Source: Gammaproteobacteria bacterium | GTDB taxonomy: Bacteria; Pseudomonadota; Gammaproteobacteria; Steroidobacterales; Steroidobacteraceae | Length of the DNA stretch: 19,735 nucleotides | Assembly (NCBI GenBank): GCA_028293725.1 | Contig: JAQGOE010000265.1 | Coordinates: 1 to 19,735 of the forward strand | Direction: 5' to 3' | Shown here: positions 1-6,784 of the stretch, piece after piece | How the letters are laid out: the number at the start of each line of letters is the position of its first letter | How positions within the stretch are numbered: the stretch's first letter is position 1 | Made by a program: the position numbers and the translations under genes | The notes under the pieces: generated by a model | The model's database searches: none | What the model saw: only the letters and a program-made list of their open reading frames with translations | What the model was told of the DNA's origin: nothing

Positions 1-422
1 CCAAACAGCCGGGTGCCCAGGAACAACGCCAGCGCGAAGGTCGAGCTCAGGAGCACGGCGTCGATCAGCACACCGCTCATGCCCACCTGCCCGATGTCAT
101 GCAGCGTGAGCCGCAGGCCGTAAAGAATGACGCCCGCGCGCAGCAAGGTCTGTTTGGAAAAAGTAACTCCCGCGCTGCTGCTTGCGGCAAAGAATGGATA
201 TACGGTGTTGCCCAGCAGGATCCCCAGCACGATGGCGACCGTGAGCGCGGTCATTCCGTGGGCTGGCAACCAGCCGGTCGCGCCCAGTCGGATAGCGACC
301 GCTGCCAAGACCGCGCTTAGAGCCAACCCCGGCAGCAGCCTGAGCCTTTCCCGTAGAGAGAGCGACGAAAGCCGCCTCGGGACGGGCTGCGAGAGTTTGC
401 TGAGAGCGAGGGTGGGTTCCAT
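1..422 (-). CDS. yeiH: YeiH/UPF0324-family putative sulfate (sulfite) exporter, N-terminal part
   Basis: The gene starts at an ATG at 422 on the minus strand and runs off the left edge, so only about 140 N-terminal residues are visible. The translation has the hallmarks of the YeiH (Cons_hypoth698) membrane family: a hydrophobic segment near residues 30-45, then AIVLGILLGNTVYP, FSKQTLLRAGVILYGLRLT and a following segment IDAVLLSSTFALALFLGTR. These match what I remember of E. coli YeiH almost word for word. A GGAGG ribosome site (complement of 429-433) lies 6 bases before the ATG. The family consists of inner-membrane proteins of about 340 residues with roughly ten helices, annotated as sulfate exporters. 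It is divergent from a LysR gene, which is the classic yeiE/yeiH arrangement. Family assignment is firm; the transported substrate is inferred. Confidence 0.85.
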   Translation of the reverse strand, partial: MEPTLALSKLSQPVPRRLSSLSLRERLRLLPGLALSAVLAAVAIRLGATGWLPAHGMTALTVAIVLGILLGNTVYPFFAASSSAGVTFSKQTLLRAGVILYGLRLTLHDIGQVGMSGVLIDAVLLSSTFALALFLGTRLF

Positions 423-466
423 GACGTGCCTCCGTACCAGATGAGAGGCACTGTAGGAGTCGGCCA

Positions 467-518
467 TTAACCTATCCAACGGATTATTACTGTACCATCA
501 ACCTATTTTGTAGGTTAA
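467..518. promoter_or_regulatory. Candidate LysR operator in the divergent yeiH/LysR intergenic region
   Basis: The 110-bp gap between the two divergent start codons contains a perfect inverted repeat, AACCTA-TTTTG-TAGGTT, at 500-516. With one mismatch it extends to TCAACCTA/TAGGTTAA at 498-518. A third half-site, TTAACCTA, lies at 467-474, in the same orientation as the left arm and 31 bp away (about three helical turns). LysR-type regulators typically bind a palindromic recognition site plus a second activation site, which fits this layout. The palindrome ends 14 bp before the LysR start codon, so binding there would probably also repress the regulator gene. The repeats are seen directly; the assignment to the LysR protein is inference. 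Confidence 0.6.
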
Positions 519-532
519 TAGCGGCACCTGTC

Positions 533-1453
533 ATGAACGCCCTGCGACTCACCCTGCGGCAACTGCAGATTTTCCGCGTCGTAGCCGAAAGCGGCAGCAC
601 GGCCGGAGCCGCCGCGGCCATCTCGCTTTCGCAGTCCGCCACGAGTGCTGCCATCAACGAGCTGGAGCGCCTGCTCGAGTTGCAACTGTTCGACCGCATC
701 GGCAAACGCCTGCAACTCAACGACAACGGCCGCATGTTGTTGCCGCAAGCCCTGGCGTTACTCGATGGAGCGGGTTGGATCGAGCGCTGGGCGCACGATC
801 GGGATGCGCACATCGGCACACTGCGGATTGGCGCCAGCACCACTATCGGAAATTATCTGTTGCCTTCGATCCTGGCCGGTTTCCGGGAGAGCCTGCCGGA
901 GGCGGCGCGACAGAACTGGCACGTCCAGGTGGCCATCGCCAACACCGAGGTCATCGCGGCGCGGGTGGCCGCTTTCGAGTTGGACCTGGGATTGATCGAA
1001 GGCCCCTGCCACGAGCCCGACCTGACAGTGCAACCCTGGATCGAGGACGAGTTGGTCGTGGTCGCTGCCGCGGGAGATCCCATAGTGCCGCGCGGAAGTA
1101 AGCGCATCTCGCTCGACGCCTTGCGCAAGGCGACCTGGCTGCTCCGCGAGGAAGGCTCAGGCACACGCGAAGTGATCAACCAGCTGTTGATCCCTCATCT
1201 GCACCACTTGCGCCCCGGCATCGAGTTCGGCAACCCGGAAGCCATCAAACGCGCGGCGGCCAGCGGCCTAGGCATTACCTGCCTGTCACGCTGCGTGGTC
1301 GAGGACCTGCTGAAATCTGGAGTACTGGTGGCACCACCCAGCGCGTTACCGAACCTGACACGACGCTTCTACCTCGTGATGCACGAGCGGAAGAAGCGGA
1401 CACGCGGCCTCGACCTGTTGCTCGGCCACCTGCTCCGACACAAATCTGCATAA
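533..1453 (+). CDS. yeiE: LysR-family transcriptional regulator, YeiE-like
   Basis: A 306-residue protein of normal LysR length. Residues 6-65 form the winged helix-turn-helix, with LRQLQIFRVVAESGSTAGAA, then SLSQSATSAAINELERLL and the wing LFDRIGKRLQLNDNGR. Residues from about 90 form the periplasmic-binding-like effector domain, beginning LRIGASTTIGNYLLPSILA and containing VANTEVIAARV-type and LDLGLIEGP segments typical of CysB/YeiE-like members. It is divergent from a yeiH-type exporter gene, as YeiE is in enterobacteria, where it has been linked to sulfite sensing. No convincing Shine-Dalgarno sequence precedes the ATG, and the candidate operator ends 14 bp upstream. The gene converges with the anti-sigma gene. 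LysR is certain; the YeiE subtype rests on context and overall similarity. Confidence 0.9.
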   Translation: MNALRLTLRQLQIFRVVAESGSTAGAAAAISLSQSATSAAINELERLLELQLFDRIGKRLQLNDNGRMLLPQALALLDGAGWIERWAHDRDAHIGTLRIGASTTIGNYLLPSILAGFRESLPEAARQNWHVQVAIANTEVIAARVAAFELDLGLIEGPCHEPDLTVQPWIEDELVVVAAAGDPIVPRGSKRISLDALRKATWLLREEGSGTREVINQLLIPHLHHLRPGIEFGNPEAIKRAAASGLGITCLSRCVVEDLLKSGVLVAPPSALPNLTRRFYLVMHERKKRTRGLDLLLGHLLRHKSA

Positions 1454-1458
1454 GAACC

Positions 1459-1473
1459 GGTGTAACTAACACC
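1459..1473. terminator. Weak bidirectional hairpin between converging genes
   Basis: GGTGT-AACTA-ACACC forms a 5-bp perfect stem in the 28-bp gap between the LysR stop and the anti-sigma stop. Its position between converging genes suggests a terminator for either strand. There is no T-tract, so intrinsic termination would be weak at best. Confidence 0.25.
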
Positions 1474-1481
1474 CCAGGGGA

Positions 1482-2300
1482 TCACGGACTTCCCGCAGGC
1501 TCGCCGCTGGCAGCCACCGGCTTCTCAAAGCCCTGCTCGAGGTTGGCGAGCTCCACAGGATCGATATCGGACACCGCGACCAGGTTCAGGCCCGCCTGTT
1601 TCCAGGAGCGCAACGAGTAGCCCTGCACCCGGGCGGTCCGCGGGAGGCTGGCGGTGTCGCTACCCGGCAGACTCGCCAATACGTTGATGATGTGGCCGTG
1701 CTTGCGGTAGACGAGTGCGGCAACCTGCTGGTGCTCGAGATAGTCGAGCCGGCCGCCGACGAGCTCGAACCCCTGCGATGATAGATCCGGCACCGGTGGC
1801 GCGAAATTGATCTTGCCCGCGAACCACGGTTTGACGGTGTGATGGCTCGAGGAGACCACGTCATTCAGGTGATCGGCGAGGAGCGAGCGGACATGCGCGG
1901 CGACGACCCCATCCGCTTCCTGCGACCGTTGCTGTAGCAACACACTGGCCAACAGCGCACTCGCGGCCAACGCAACCGGCCAACCGGCCAGCACGAACCA
2001 GCGTGCGGGCCCGCGTTGCCCGGAGGCGGCACCTACGGGGCGCGGCCGCGTCGAGCCCGGCTCCATCGAGTCCGCCTGCGCCACCTCCAGCCCAGCGGTA
2101 ATCCGCCTGCGCAGCGACTCAGGAGCCGCATAACCCAGGTCCAGCCGCCGCATGTTGGATGACAGTGCCCGTTTCGCCTCGTAGCGCTGTTTGCACGCCG
2201 TGCAGGCCTCCAGATGAGCCTCCACCTCCGCGGCGTTCTTCGGATCCAGCTCGCCATCCAACAGCGCGTCGACCCAGCTACCGACTGTCGAGCAATTCAT
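1482..2300 (-). CDS. Membrane zinc-finger anti-sigma factor (partner of the adjacent ECF sigma factor)
   Basis: I chose the ATG at 2300 over a further-upstream in-frame start. It overlaps the sigma stop codon as ATGA and is preceded by AGGAG at a 7-base distance, giving 272 residues. The N-terminus carries a ZAS-type zinc site: Cys3, His29, Cys33 and Cys36 (HLEACTAC). A Pro/Gly-rich linker leads to one transmembrane helix at about 101-122 (WFVLAGWPVALAASALLASV). The C-terminal half is periplasmic and includes HTVKPWFAGKINFAPPV and LDYLEHQQVAALVYR, stretches that recur in this class of anti-ECF proteins. It presumably holds the sigma factor at the membrane and releases it in response to an envelope, metal or redox signal. 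The signal cannot be read from sequence. Co-translation with the sigma gene supports a stoichiometric pair. Confidence 0.88.
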   Translation of the reverse strand: MNCSTVGSWVDALLDGELDPKNAAEVEAHLEACTACKQRYEAKRALSSNMRRLDLGYAAPESLRRRITAGLEVAQADSMEPGSTRPRPVGAASGQRGPARWFVLAGWPVALAASALLASVLLQQRSQEADGVVAAHVRSLLADHLNDVVSSSHHTVKPWFAGKINFAPPVPDLSSQGFELVGGRLDYLEHQQVAALVYRKHGHIINVLASLPGSDTASLPRTARVQGYSLRSWKQAGLNLVAVSDIDPVELANLEQGFEKPVAASGEPAGSP

Positions 2301-2863
2301 AACAGAACTCCTGCGCCGGCGCGCTCGAGCCACATCTTTCGCAACAGGTCGCGGGCGCGTGCCAGCCGTGACATCACGGTGCCGATGGGCATACCGGTGA
2401 GCTCCGCGATCTCACGATAAGACAGGTCGTTCATCTCGCGCAGGACCAATGCCTCGCGAAATTGCACCGGCAATTCCTCGATCATCTCGCGCACGGCGTC
2501 ACGCTTCACCGTGCGCTCGAGTATGCGTTGCGGATCGAGATCCATCTCGGTTTGATCGGCCTCCTCCGCCCTGTTTGCATCGTCCGCGGACAGATCCGCA
2601 TCCAACGACTGCAGGCCCGCCTGCACCATTTTTTCCCGCCACGAATAAAAGCAGTTACGCACGATCTTCAACAGCCAGGCACGAGGCTCGTGACTCCGCA
2701 ATGAGTCGACGTGCCGAAATGCACGCAAGGAAGCCTCTTGCACTATGTCCTCCGCCGCGGACGCGTCGCGCGATAGATAGCGCGCGAACGTGTACGCGTC
2801 GTTCAGTAGGGGTTCGATCAGCTCACGGAATCGCTGCGCACGGTTATCCACATCTGGGCCCAT
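2297..2863 (-). CDS. ECF-family RNA polymerase sigma factor
   Basis: A 188-residue protein, the usual size for an extracytoplasmic-function sigma factor. Region 2 spans about residues 20-80 and includes DAYTFARYLSRDASAAEDIV, QEASLRAFR and PRAWLLKIVRNCFYSWRE. Region 4 spans about 128-178 with LPVQFREALVLREMNDLSY, REIAELTGMPIGTVMSRL and ARARDLLRK. Regions 1 and 3 are absent, as expected. The stop codon overlaps the anti-sigma start. No Shine-Dalgarno sequence precedes the ATG. A candidate ECF promoter upstream would place the transcription start almost on the ATG, so the mRNA may be leaderless. The divergent metallophosphoesterase and cupredoxin genes are the most obvious regulon members. Family identity is certain; the signal and targets are inferred. 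Confidence 0.93.
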   Translation of the reverse strand: MGPDVDNRAQRFRELIEPLLNDAYTFARYLSRDASAAEDIVQEASLRAFRHVDSLRSHEPRAWLLKIVRNCFYSWREKMVQAGLQSLDADLSADDANRAEEADQTEMDLDPQRILERTVKRDAVREMIEELPVQFREALVLREMNDLSYREIAELTGMPIGTVMSRLARARDLLRKMWLERAGAGVLL

Positions 2864-2869
2864 TTATCG

Positions 2870-2928
2870 TTAGATCGTTCGAAGCGGCGTTTTATTCCGG
2901 GGAACGGCAAGATATCTCAAAACGCCCA
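2870..2928. promoter_or_regulatory. Candidate back-to-back ECF promoters between the sigma gene and the metallophosphoesterase gene
   Basis: Two ECF-like -35 boxes diverge from a common centre. On the minus strand, GGAAT (complement of 2894-2898) is followed after 16 bp by CGATCTAA (complement of 2870-2877), a plausible -10, about 7 bp before the sigma ATG. On the plus strand, GGAAC at 2901-2905 is followed 16-17 bp later by the poorer match ACGCCCA near 2922-2928. GGAAC-type -35 boxes are the general hallmark of ECF promoters. The minus-strand element is the better of the two. The sequence is observed; sigma recognition is inferred. Confidence 0.4.
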
Positions 2929-3004
2929 CCGGGCCGAATAGAACGCGGTGAGCGCCAGTCTCCCCTGTAGCTGCAACAACTCGAGCTGCAATGAGGAGAC
3001 CGAC

Positions 3005-3952
3005 GTGACTAGCAAAGATCTGTTCAATCCGACGCGCCGCGGCGCCCTGAAATGCCTGGCTTTCGGGGGAGCGGGGACCCTTTTTACCCTCTCCGCCGGA
3101 ATACTCACACCGATCGACCTGGCACTGGCCAAGGCGGGCGACACCGACCGCTCGGCCCAGGCCGGCCTACCGCTGTTCCTGCAGATCAGCGATACCCATA
3201 TCGGCTTCAACAAAGAGGCCAATCCGGACGTGGTGAGCACCTTGACCCGCACGATCACCATGGTCAATGCCATGCCGAAAAAGCCGGCGCTCGTGATTCA
3301 CACGGGCGATATCACCCATCTTTCCAAGGCGTCCGAGTTCGATACCGCCGCCCAATTGCTGTCGCAGCTCAACGTGACCGAACTGCACACGACACCCGGC
3401 GAGCATGACGTCGCCGATGCTTCCGTAACCGAGTATTTCAGCCGCTACGGCAAGGCATCCCAGGACCGGGGCTACTACAGCTTCGACCACCACGGTGTGC
3501 ACTTCATAAGCCTCATCAACGTGCTGAATTTCAAGCCCAACGGTCTGGGCAACCTGGGCCAGGAGCAACTCGAGTGGCTCGAAAAAGACCTGCGGGGACG
3601 CTCGGCGAGCACGCCCATCGTGGTGTTCGCGCACATGCCGCTCTGGACGGTGTACGCACCGTGGGGATGGGGCACCGGGGATGCGGACCAGGCCATGAGC
3701 TACCTGAGCCGGTTCGGCTCGGTCACGGTGTTGAACGGACACATTCATCAAATCGTGCAGAAGGTCGAGGGCAACATTACATTCCACACGGCCCGCTCGA
3801 CCGCCTACCCCCAGCCAGGCCCCGGCGAGGGACCCGGTCCCGGCCCACTCAAGGTCTCCACCGAGGAGCTCCCGCGGATGCTCGGCGTTAGCAACGTATC
3901 ACTCAAACACCACCCGGACGCTCTGAGCCTGACGGACACGACTCTCGCGTGA
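3005..3952 (+). CDS. Exported calcineurin-like metallophosphoesterase
   Basis: I place the start at GTG 3005, because GAGGAG at 2993-2998 lies six bases upstream. An in-frame ATG at 2948 would add 19 Cys/Ser-rich residues unlike a leader. The 315-residue product begins with a Tat-like leader (TRRGALKCLAFGGAG, then a hydrophobic stretch ending near LALA). The metallophosphoesterase motifs follow in order: SDTHIG, HTGDITH, PGEHD (residues 131-135), FAHMPLW and NGHIHQ. These should bind a two-metal centre hydrolysing phosphoesters outside the cytoplasm. Glu133 replaces the usual Asn of GNHD. A Gly/Pro-rich stretch (PGPGEGPGPGP) lies near the C-terminus. The stop is tightly coupled to the cupredoxin gene, and the pair is divergent from the ECF/anti-sigma pair. 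The substrate is unknown. Confidence 0.88.
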   Translation: MTSKDLFNPTRRGALKCLAFGGAGTLFTLSAGILTPIDLALAKAGDTDRSAQAGLPLFLQISDTHIGFNKEANPDVVSTLTRTITMVNAMPKKPALVIHTGDITHLSKASEFDTAAQLLSQLNVTELHTTPGEHDVADASVTEYFSRYGKASQDRGYYSFDHHGVHFISLINVLNFKPNGLGNLGQEQLEWLEKDLRGRSASTPIVVFAHMPLWTVYAPWGWGTGDADQAMSYLSRFGSVTVLNGHIHQIVQKVEGNITFHTARSTAYPQPGPGEGPGPGPLKVSTEELPRMLGVSNVSLKHHPDALSLTDTTLA

Positions 3953-3957
3953 AGCCC

Positions 3958-4299
3958 ATGAAAACCAAATCGATATTCGCCATGCCCCTGCTGTTAGCCG
4001 TATCACTCTGCGCGCGCTCCGAGGCGCCTGCGGCTCCCGGCTCCGACACGACGATTTCCATCAGTGAGTTTATGTTTGCCCCGACGGCGATGACCGTCGT
4101 GGCCGGCACTACCGTGCGCTGGAAGAACCTCGACCCGGAGCCTCACACCGTGCGCAGCGTCGATACGGGCTTTCGCTCCGATCCCCTGGATCAGAACGAC
4201 AGTTTCGCTTTCAAGTTCGACAAACCGGGAACGTATCGGTACGTTTGCTCCATCCATCCACAAATGGTGGGAACCATCGTGGTGAAAGCGGCGAACTAG
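3958..4299 (+). CDS. Periplasmic cupredoxin-family copper protein (amicyanin/plastocyanin type)
   Basis: A small protein of 113 residues from ATG 3958; a GTG at 3949 overlapping the previous stop would add three residues. A hydrophobic N-terminal signal (SIFAMPLLLAVSLCARSEA) directs export. The mature domain shows FMFAPTAMTVVAGTTVRWKN, then PEPHTV, and finally YVCSIHPQMVG. Counting from ATG 3958, His63, Cys97, His100 and Met103 form a type 1 copper site. The CxxHxxM spacing matches amicyanin-type loops. Such proteins carry electrons or sequester copper in the periplasm. It is tightly linked to the metallophosphoesterase gene, so the two are probably co-translated and perhaps under ECF control. 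Its 3' end shares the CTAG stop with the convergent acetyltransferase gene, and no terminator lies between them. Confidence 0.9.
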   Translation: MKTKSIFAMPLLLAVSLCARSEAPAAPGSDTTISISEFMFAPTAMTVVAGTTVRWKNLDPEPHTVRSVDTGFRSDPLDQNDSFAFKFDKPGTYRYVCSIHPQMVGTIVVKAAN

Positions 4300-4808
4300 C
4301 CTTGCAACTCCGCCACGTAGCGAATCTCCTTCAACGCGTTGCCGCCGACGATCACCTCCTTGGTGCTCTCTTCGTCGGCAACGAAGCCAACACCCGCGTA
4401 AAACCGGATGGCGCGGGTATTGTCGGTCAGGACCCAGAGACTGACGCTGCAATACCCCTGCTCCACCAGCCGCTCACGGGCCTGGCGACAAAGTTGGGTT
4501 CCCACTCCCTGGGACCAGTGCGAGGGAGCCACGTAAATGGCCCACACTTCGGCGCGATCCGCGGCGGCGTTCTCGTCACGACACGTGCCGTAGGCGACAA
4601 ATCCGACGATACCGTCATCGTCCCTGGCCACGAGCAACTGGGGTGAGCCGCGCGAGATGGACTCGCGCCACATCGCCTCCCGTTTCTCGGTGGTCAGGGT
4701 CGCCAGGTAGGAGGCCGGCAGGACGTTCTCGTAAGCGACTTGCCAGCTGCTTACGTGCACGCGGGCAATTGCGGGGGCATCTTCTGGAATAGCGTGGCTG
4801 ATGTTCAT
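4296..4808 (-). CDS. GNAT-family N-acetyltransferase
   Basis: A 170-residue protein from ATG 4808; a GTG immediately upstream at 4811 would add one residue. It has the GNAT fold pattern: an N-terminal ISHAIPEDAPAIARVHVSSW typical of the RimI-like group, a core strand VWAIYVAPSHWSQGVGTQL whose QGVGT is the acetyl-CoA pyrophosphate-binding motif A, and a late segment VLTDNTRAIRFYAGVGFVA (motif B). It would transfer an acetyl group from acetyl-CoA to an amine; the substrate cannot be deduced. The stop codon overlaps the cupredoxin stop by four bases in opposite orientation. It lies downstream of the DUF885 gene on the same strand, separated by 69 bp that contain two overlapping hairpins, so it may be expressed partly by read-through. 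Confidence 0.85.
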   Translation of the reverse strand: MNISHAIPEDAPAIARVHVSSWQVAYENVLPASYLATLTTEKREAMWRESISRGSPQLLVARDDDGIVGFVAYGTCRDENAAADRAEVWAIYVAPSHWSQGVGTQLCRQARERLVEQGYCSVSLWVLTDNTRAIRFYAGVGFVADEESTKEVIVGGNALKEIRYVAELQG

Positions 4809-4830
4809 CACCCCAGTTTATAGAAAGAGC

Positions 4831-4867
4831 CGGCACAACTGCTATGTTGTGCCGCACCCTTTGCGGC
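4831..4867 (-). terminator. Terminator-like hairpin overlapping a second, mutually exclusive hairpin
   Basis: Read on the minus strand after the DUF885 stop, GCCGC-aaagggt-GCGGC (4867-4851) can form a 5-bp stem. A perfect 9-bp stem, CGGCACAAC-atagca-GTTGTGCCG (4854-4831), follows and leads into the pyrimidine-rich GCTCTTTCT. The two share bases 4851-4854, so they cannot form together. The long stem probably terminates DUF885 transcription, though its T-run is interrupted. The overlap resembles an attenuator before the acetyltransferase gene. Confidence 0.5.
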
Positions 4868-4877
4868 AGTGCGATGG

Positions 4878-6650
4878 TCAGCGGGACGCGGGCACGAACT
4901 CCTCGAGTACCGCTTTACGCATCAGATCGGGCGGTAGCAGTCCCTGGGCCAGAATAAAGTCATGAAACTTCTTCTGGTCGAACCTCTTACCCAGCGCCTT
5001 CTCAGTCTCTTTGCGTAGCGAGAGCAGGCGGGTGTAGCCGTAGAAATAGCTGTTCGCCTGCCCCGGCGCGCGATACGTGAAGCGCTCCACTTCCTCCGTA
5101 GCGAAAGCGTGGCTGAGCATTACGTCCTTTTCGAGCACGGCGTAAGCCTGCCCCGGTGTGACGGCTCCGCTTTGCAGCTCCGGATCGAGAAAGGCGCGGG
5201 CAGCGCGCAATAGCCGTAGTTGCAGGGTCATGAGCTGGCCCTCGAGCGGCTCGTACGGCTGCATCATGTACTCGGAGTAGAGTCCCCACCCTTCCGCGTT
5301 GGTCGAGTTGAAGGCGTAATGCGCGCGGGCGAGACTCACACCGTGTTCGACCATCGAGTCGAACTGCAACTCGTGGCCCGGCCTGGCCTCGTGAGCCGTC
5401 AGCGTCCAGGAGACGGCGTCAAAGGTAAAGTCGTCGTACTCGTCCGCCAAGCCGCCGGTCGTCGACGGAATATTCAATGGCAACACAAATTCGCCGCGTT
5501 GGCCTGTGTTGTGCAGTAACGGCGGGGGCGACATATGAGGCGCGGGCTCTTGCGCGGTCTCAGCGGCAGTCGCCAACCGAATGATGGCCGGCCGCGACGG
5601 CAGGCTGATCAGGCTCTTGGCCACAATGATCTGCTCGATCTCATGCAGCCGTTTCTGATAAAACGGCAGGATTGCATCGCCGGTGATCTGTTTCTTCTTC
5701 AGTTCCGCGATCACCGCGCGATAGTCGGTCGCGCTGTAACCGTCAGCCTTGGCGATCCGCGTCGCCAGCCGGCCCATCTCCGCCTGGTACTCCTTGAACG
5801 CCGTATGCGCCATGGCCGCAATCCTCGCAGGCGGGATGTCGATACCGAACTGCTCGAAGGCGAGCGCATATTCCTGCGGCGGAAGGCGGAAGTCCGTGCG
5901 CGCCTTGGGCAGAATAGTGTCCCGCACCCAGGCGTCGTAGCCGCTCAGCTGATCCTTCAATTTCGCATAGGCGGGCTCCCAGCCGGTCAGCTTGTATTTC
6001 CTGAACAGTGCGGCGACCCCGTCGACGTAGTTGGAATTCCGGCCCAACTCCGTATCCAACTCGCCCTTGGAGGGATAGATGACGCCGGGTTTGGCGATCT
6101 GCTCCGCTTCCCGTTGCCGCAACAACTCCGTGAACGGCGTGTAGCCCGGTTCCACGCCGGCGTACTTGCGCAGACGCACCAGGGCGGCCTGCCGCCGCTC
6201 GGGGGTCAGCTGGTCGTCCAGCAGGCCGCGCAATCCCTGAAAAACCTCCTCGCTGGCGTTATAGAACGGCACCTCGTGTTGCAGGCGGAAGTCCTGCCGG
6301 CGAAACCGCAGGTCGAAGGCCTTGTGAAGAATGTCGAGATCCTCCCAGACTTTCTTGTCGGCTTCCTTGGCCCGCGCGGCGTCGATTTTAACGAGCACCG
6401 CTTCGAGCTCGTGACGCTCGGCTAACTCATCCGCGAGCGTTGGATTGGAGATCCGCTCGTCGAACTTCGCCACGCCTTCGCGTGAGCCCTGCTCGGGTGA
6501 GTGCTGGAGCTGCACATCGAGCAGCAGGTTCGTGTACGAATTGCTCCGCGCGATCCACGCCTCTTCGGCACGATCCGGGGCTGCGGCGGTCTGGGCTGCC
6601 GCCCCGCTGCAAATGGCAATGGCGAATATCGCGATGGTCACACGCTGCAT
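4878..6650 (-). CDS. Exported DUF885-family protein (zinc metallopeptidase-like)
   Basis: I use ATG 6650, which gives 590 residues and starts directly with a signal peptide (QRVTIAIFAIAICSGAAAQ). A TTG seven codons upstream is less likely. AGGA lies 10 bases before the ATG. DUF885 proteins of about 580-600 residues are predicted periplasmic metallopeptidases with an all-helical gluzincin-like fold. The signature is HEARPGH at residues 420-426 with a downstream glutamate in EGWGLYSEY (Glu453). Together these form an HExxxGH...E metal site. Other conserved parts are GFVLPLN-like (GEFVLPLNIPST) and the C-terminal YRAPGQANSYFYGYTRL. Substrates are uncharacterised; exported peptide turnover is the usual inference. 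A TATAAT box lies about 40 bp upstream on the same strand. Confidence 0.87.
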   Translation of the reverse strand: MQRVTIAIFAIAICSGAAAQTAAAPDRAEEAWIARSNSYTNLLLDVQLQHSPEQGSREGVAKFDERISNPTLADELAERHELEAVLVKIDAARAKEADKKVWEDLDILHKAFDLRFRRQDFRLQHEVPFYNASEEVFQGLRGLLDDQLTPERRQAALVRLRKYAGVEPGYTPFTELLRQREAEQIAKPGVIYPSKGELDTELGRNSNYVDGVAALFRKYKLTGWEPAYAKLKDQLSGYDAWVRDTILPKARTDFRLPPQEYALAFEQFGIDIPPARIAAMAHTAFKEYQAEMGRLATRIAKADGYSATDYRAVIAELKKKQITGDAILPFYQKRLHEIEQIIVAKSLISLPSRPAIIRLATAAETAQEPAPHMSPPPLLHNTGQRGEFVLPLNIPSTTGGLADEYDDFTFDAVSWTLTAHEARPGHELQFDSMVEHGVSLARAHYAFNSTNAEGWGLYSEYMMQPYEPLEGQLMTLQLRLLRAARAFLDPELQSGAVTPGQAYAVLEKDVMLSHAFATEEVERFTYRAPGQANSYFYGYTRLLSLRKETEKALGKRFDQKKFHDFILAQGLLPPDLMRKAVLEEFVPASR

Positions 6651-6689
6651 AGGAATTTTGTCCTGGGGCAATGATTGCGAGGCACCTGC

Positions 6690-6695
6690 ATTATA
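6690..6695 (-). promoter_or_regulatory. Consensus -10 box for the DUF885 gene
   Basis: The complement of 6690-6695 reads TATAAT, a perfect sigma-70 -10 hexamer in a GC-rich neighbourhood. It would place the transcript start near 6683, giving a leader of about 33 nt before ATG 6650. No good -35 box is visible at the correct spacing (the site reads AAGGGG), so an activator may be needed. Confidence 0.45.
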
Positions 6696-6784
6696 CGGCG
6701 CGTCACGGGAACCCCCTTCCCGTCGAGTCTTCCGAGCACGTCACACTTGGGCCGGGACATAGGTCTTATTATGTCGAGGTGACC

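Noticed and set aside
2449..2970. A 173-residue plus-strand frame opposite the ECF sigma gene
   Set aside because: Pro/Arg/Ser-rich shadow; the minus strand encodes a full ECF sigma factor with regions 2 and 4.
5535..6425. A 296-residue open frame opposite the DUF885 gene
   Set aside because: Its composition (Arg/Gln/Leu-rich) is typical of an antisense shadow in GC-rich DNA. The minus-strand protein has a signal peptide and the HExxxGH motif.
6747..6772. TTGGGC...TATTAT considered as the promoter of the diguanylate cyclase
   Set aside because: The spacer is only 14 bp, and transcription would begin too close to the start codon to include its ribosome site.
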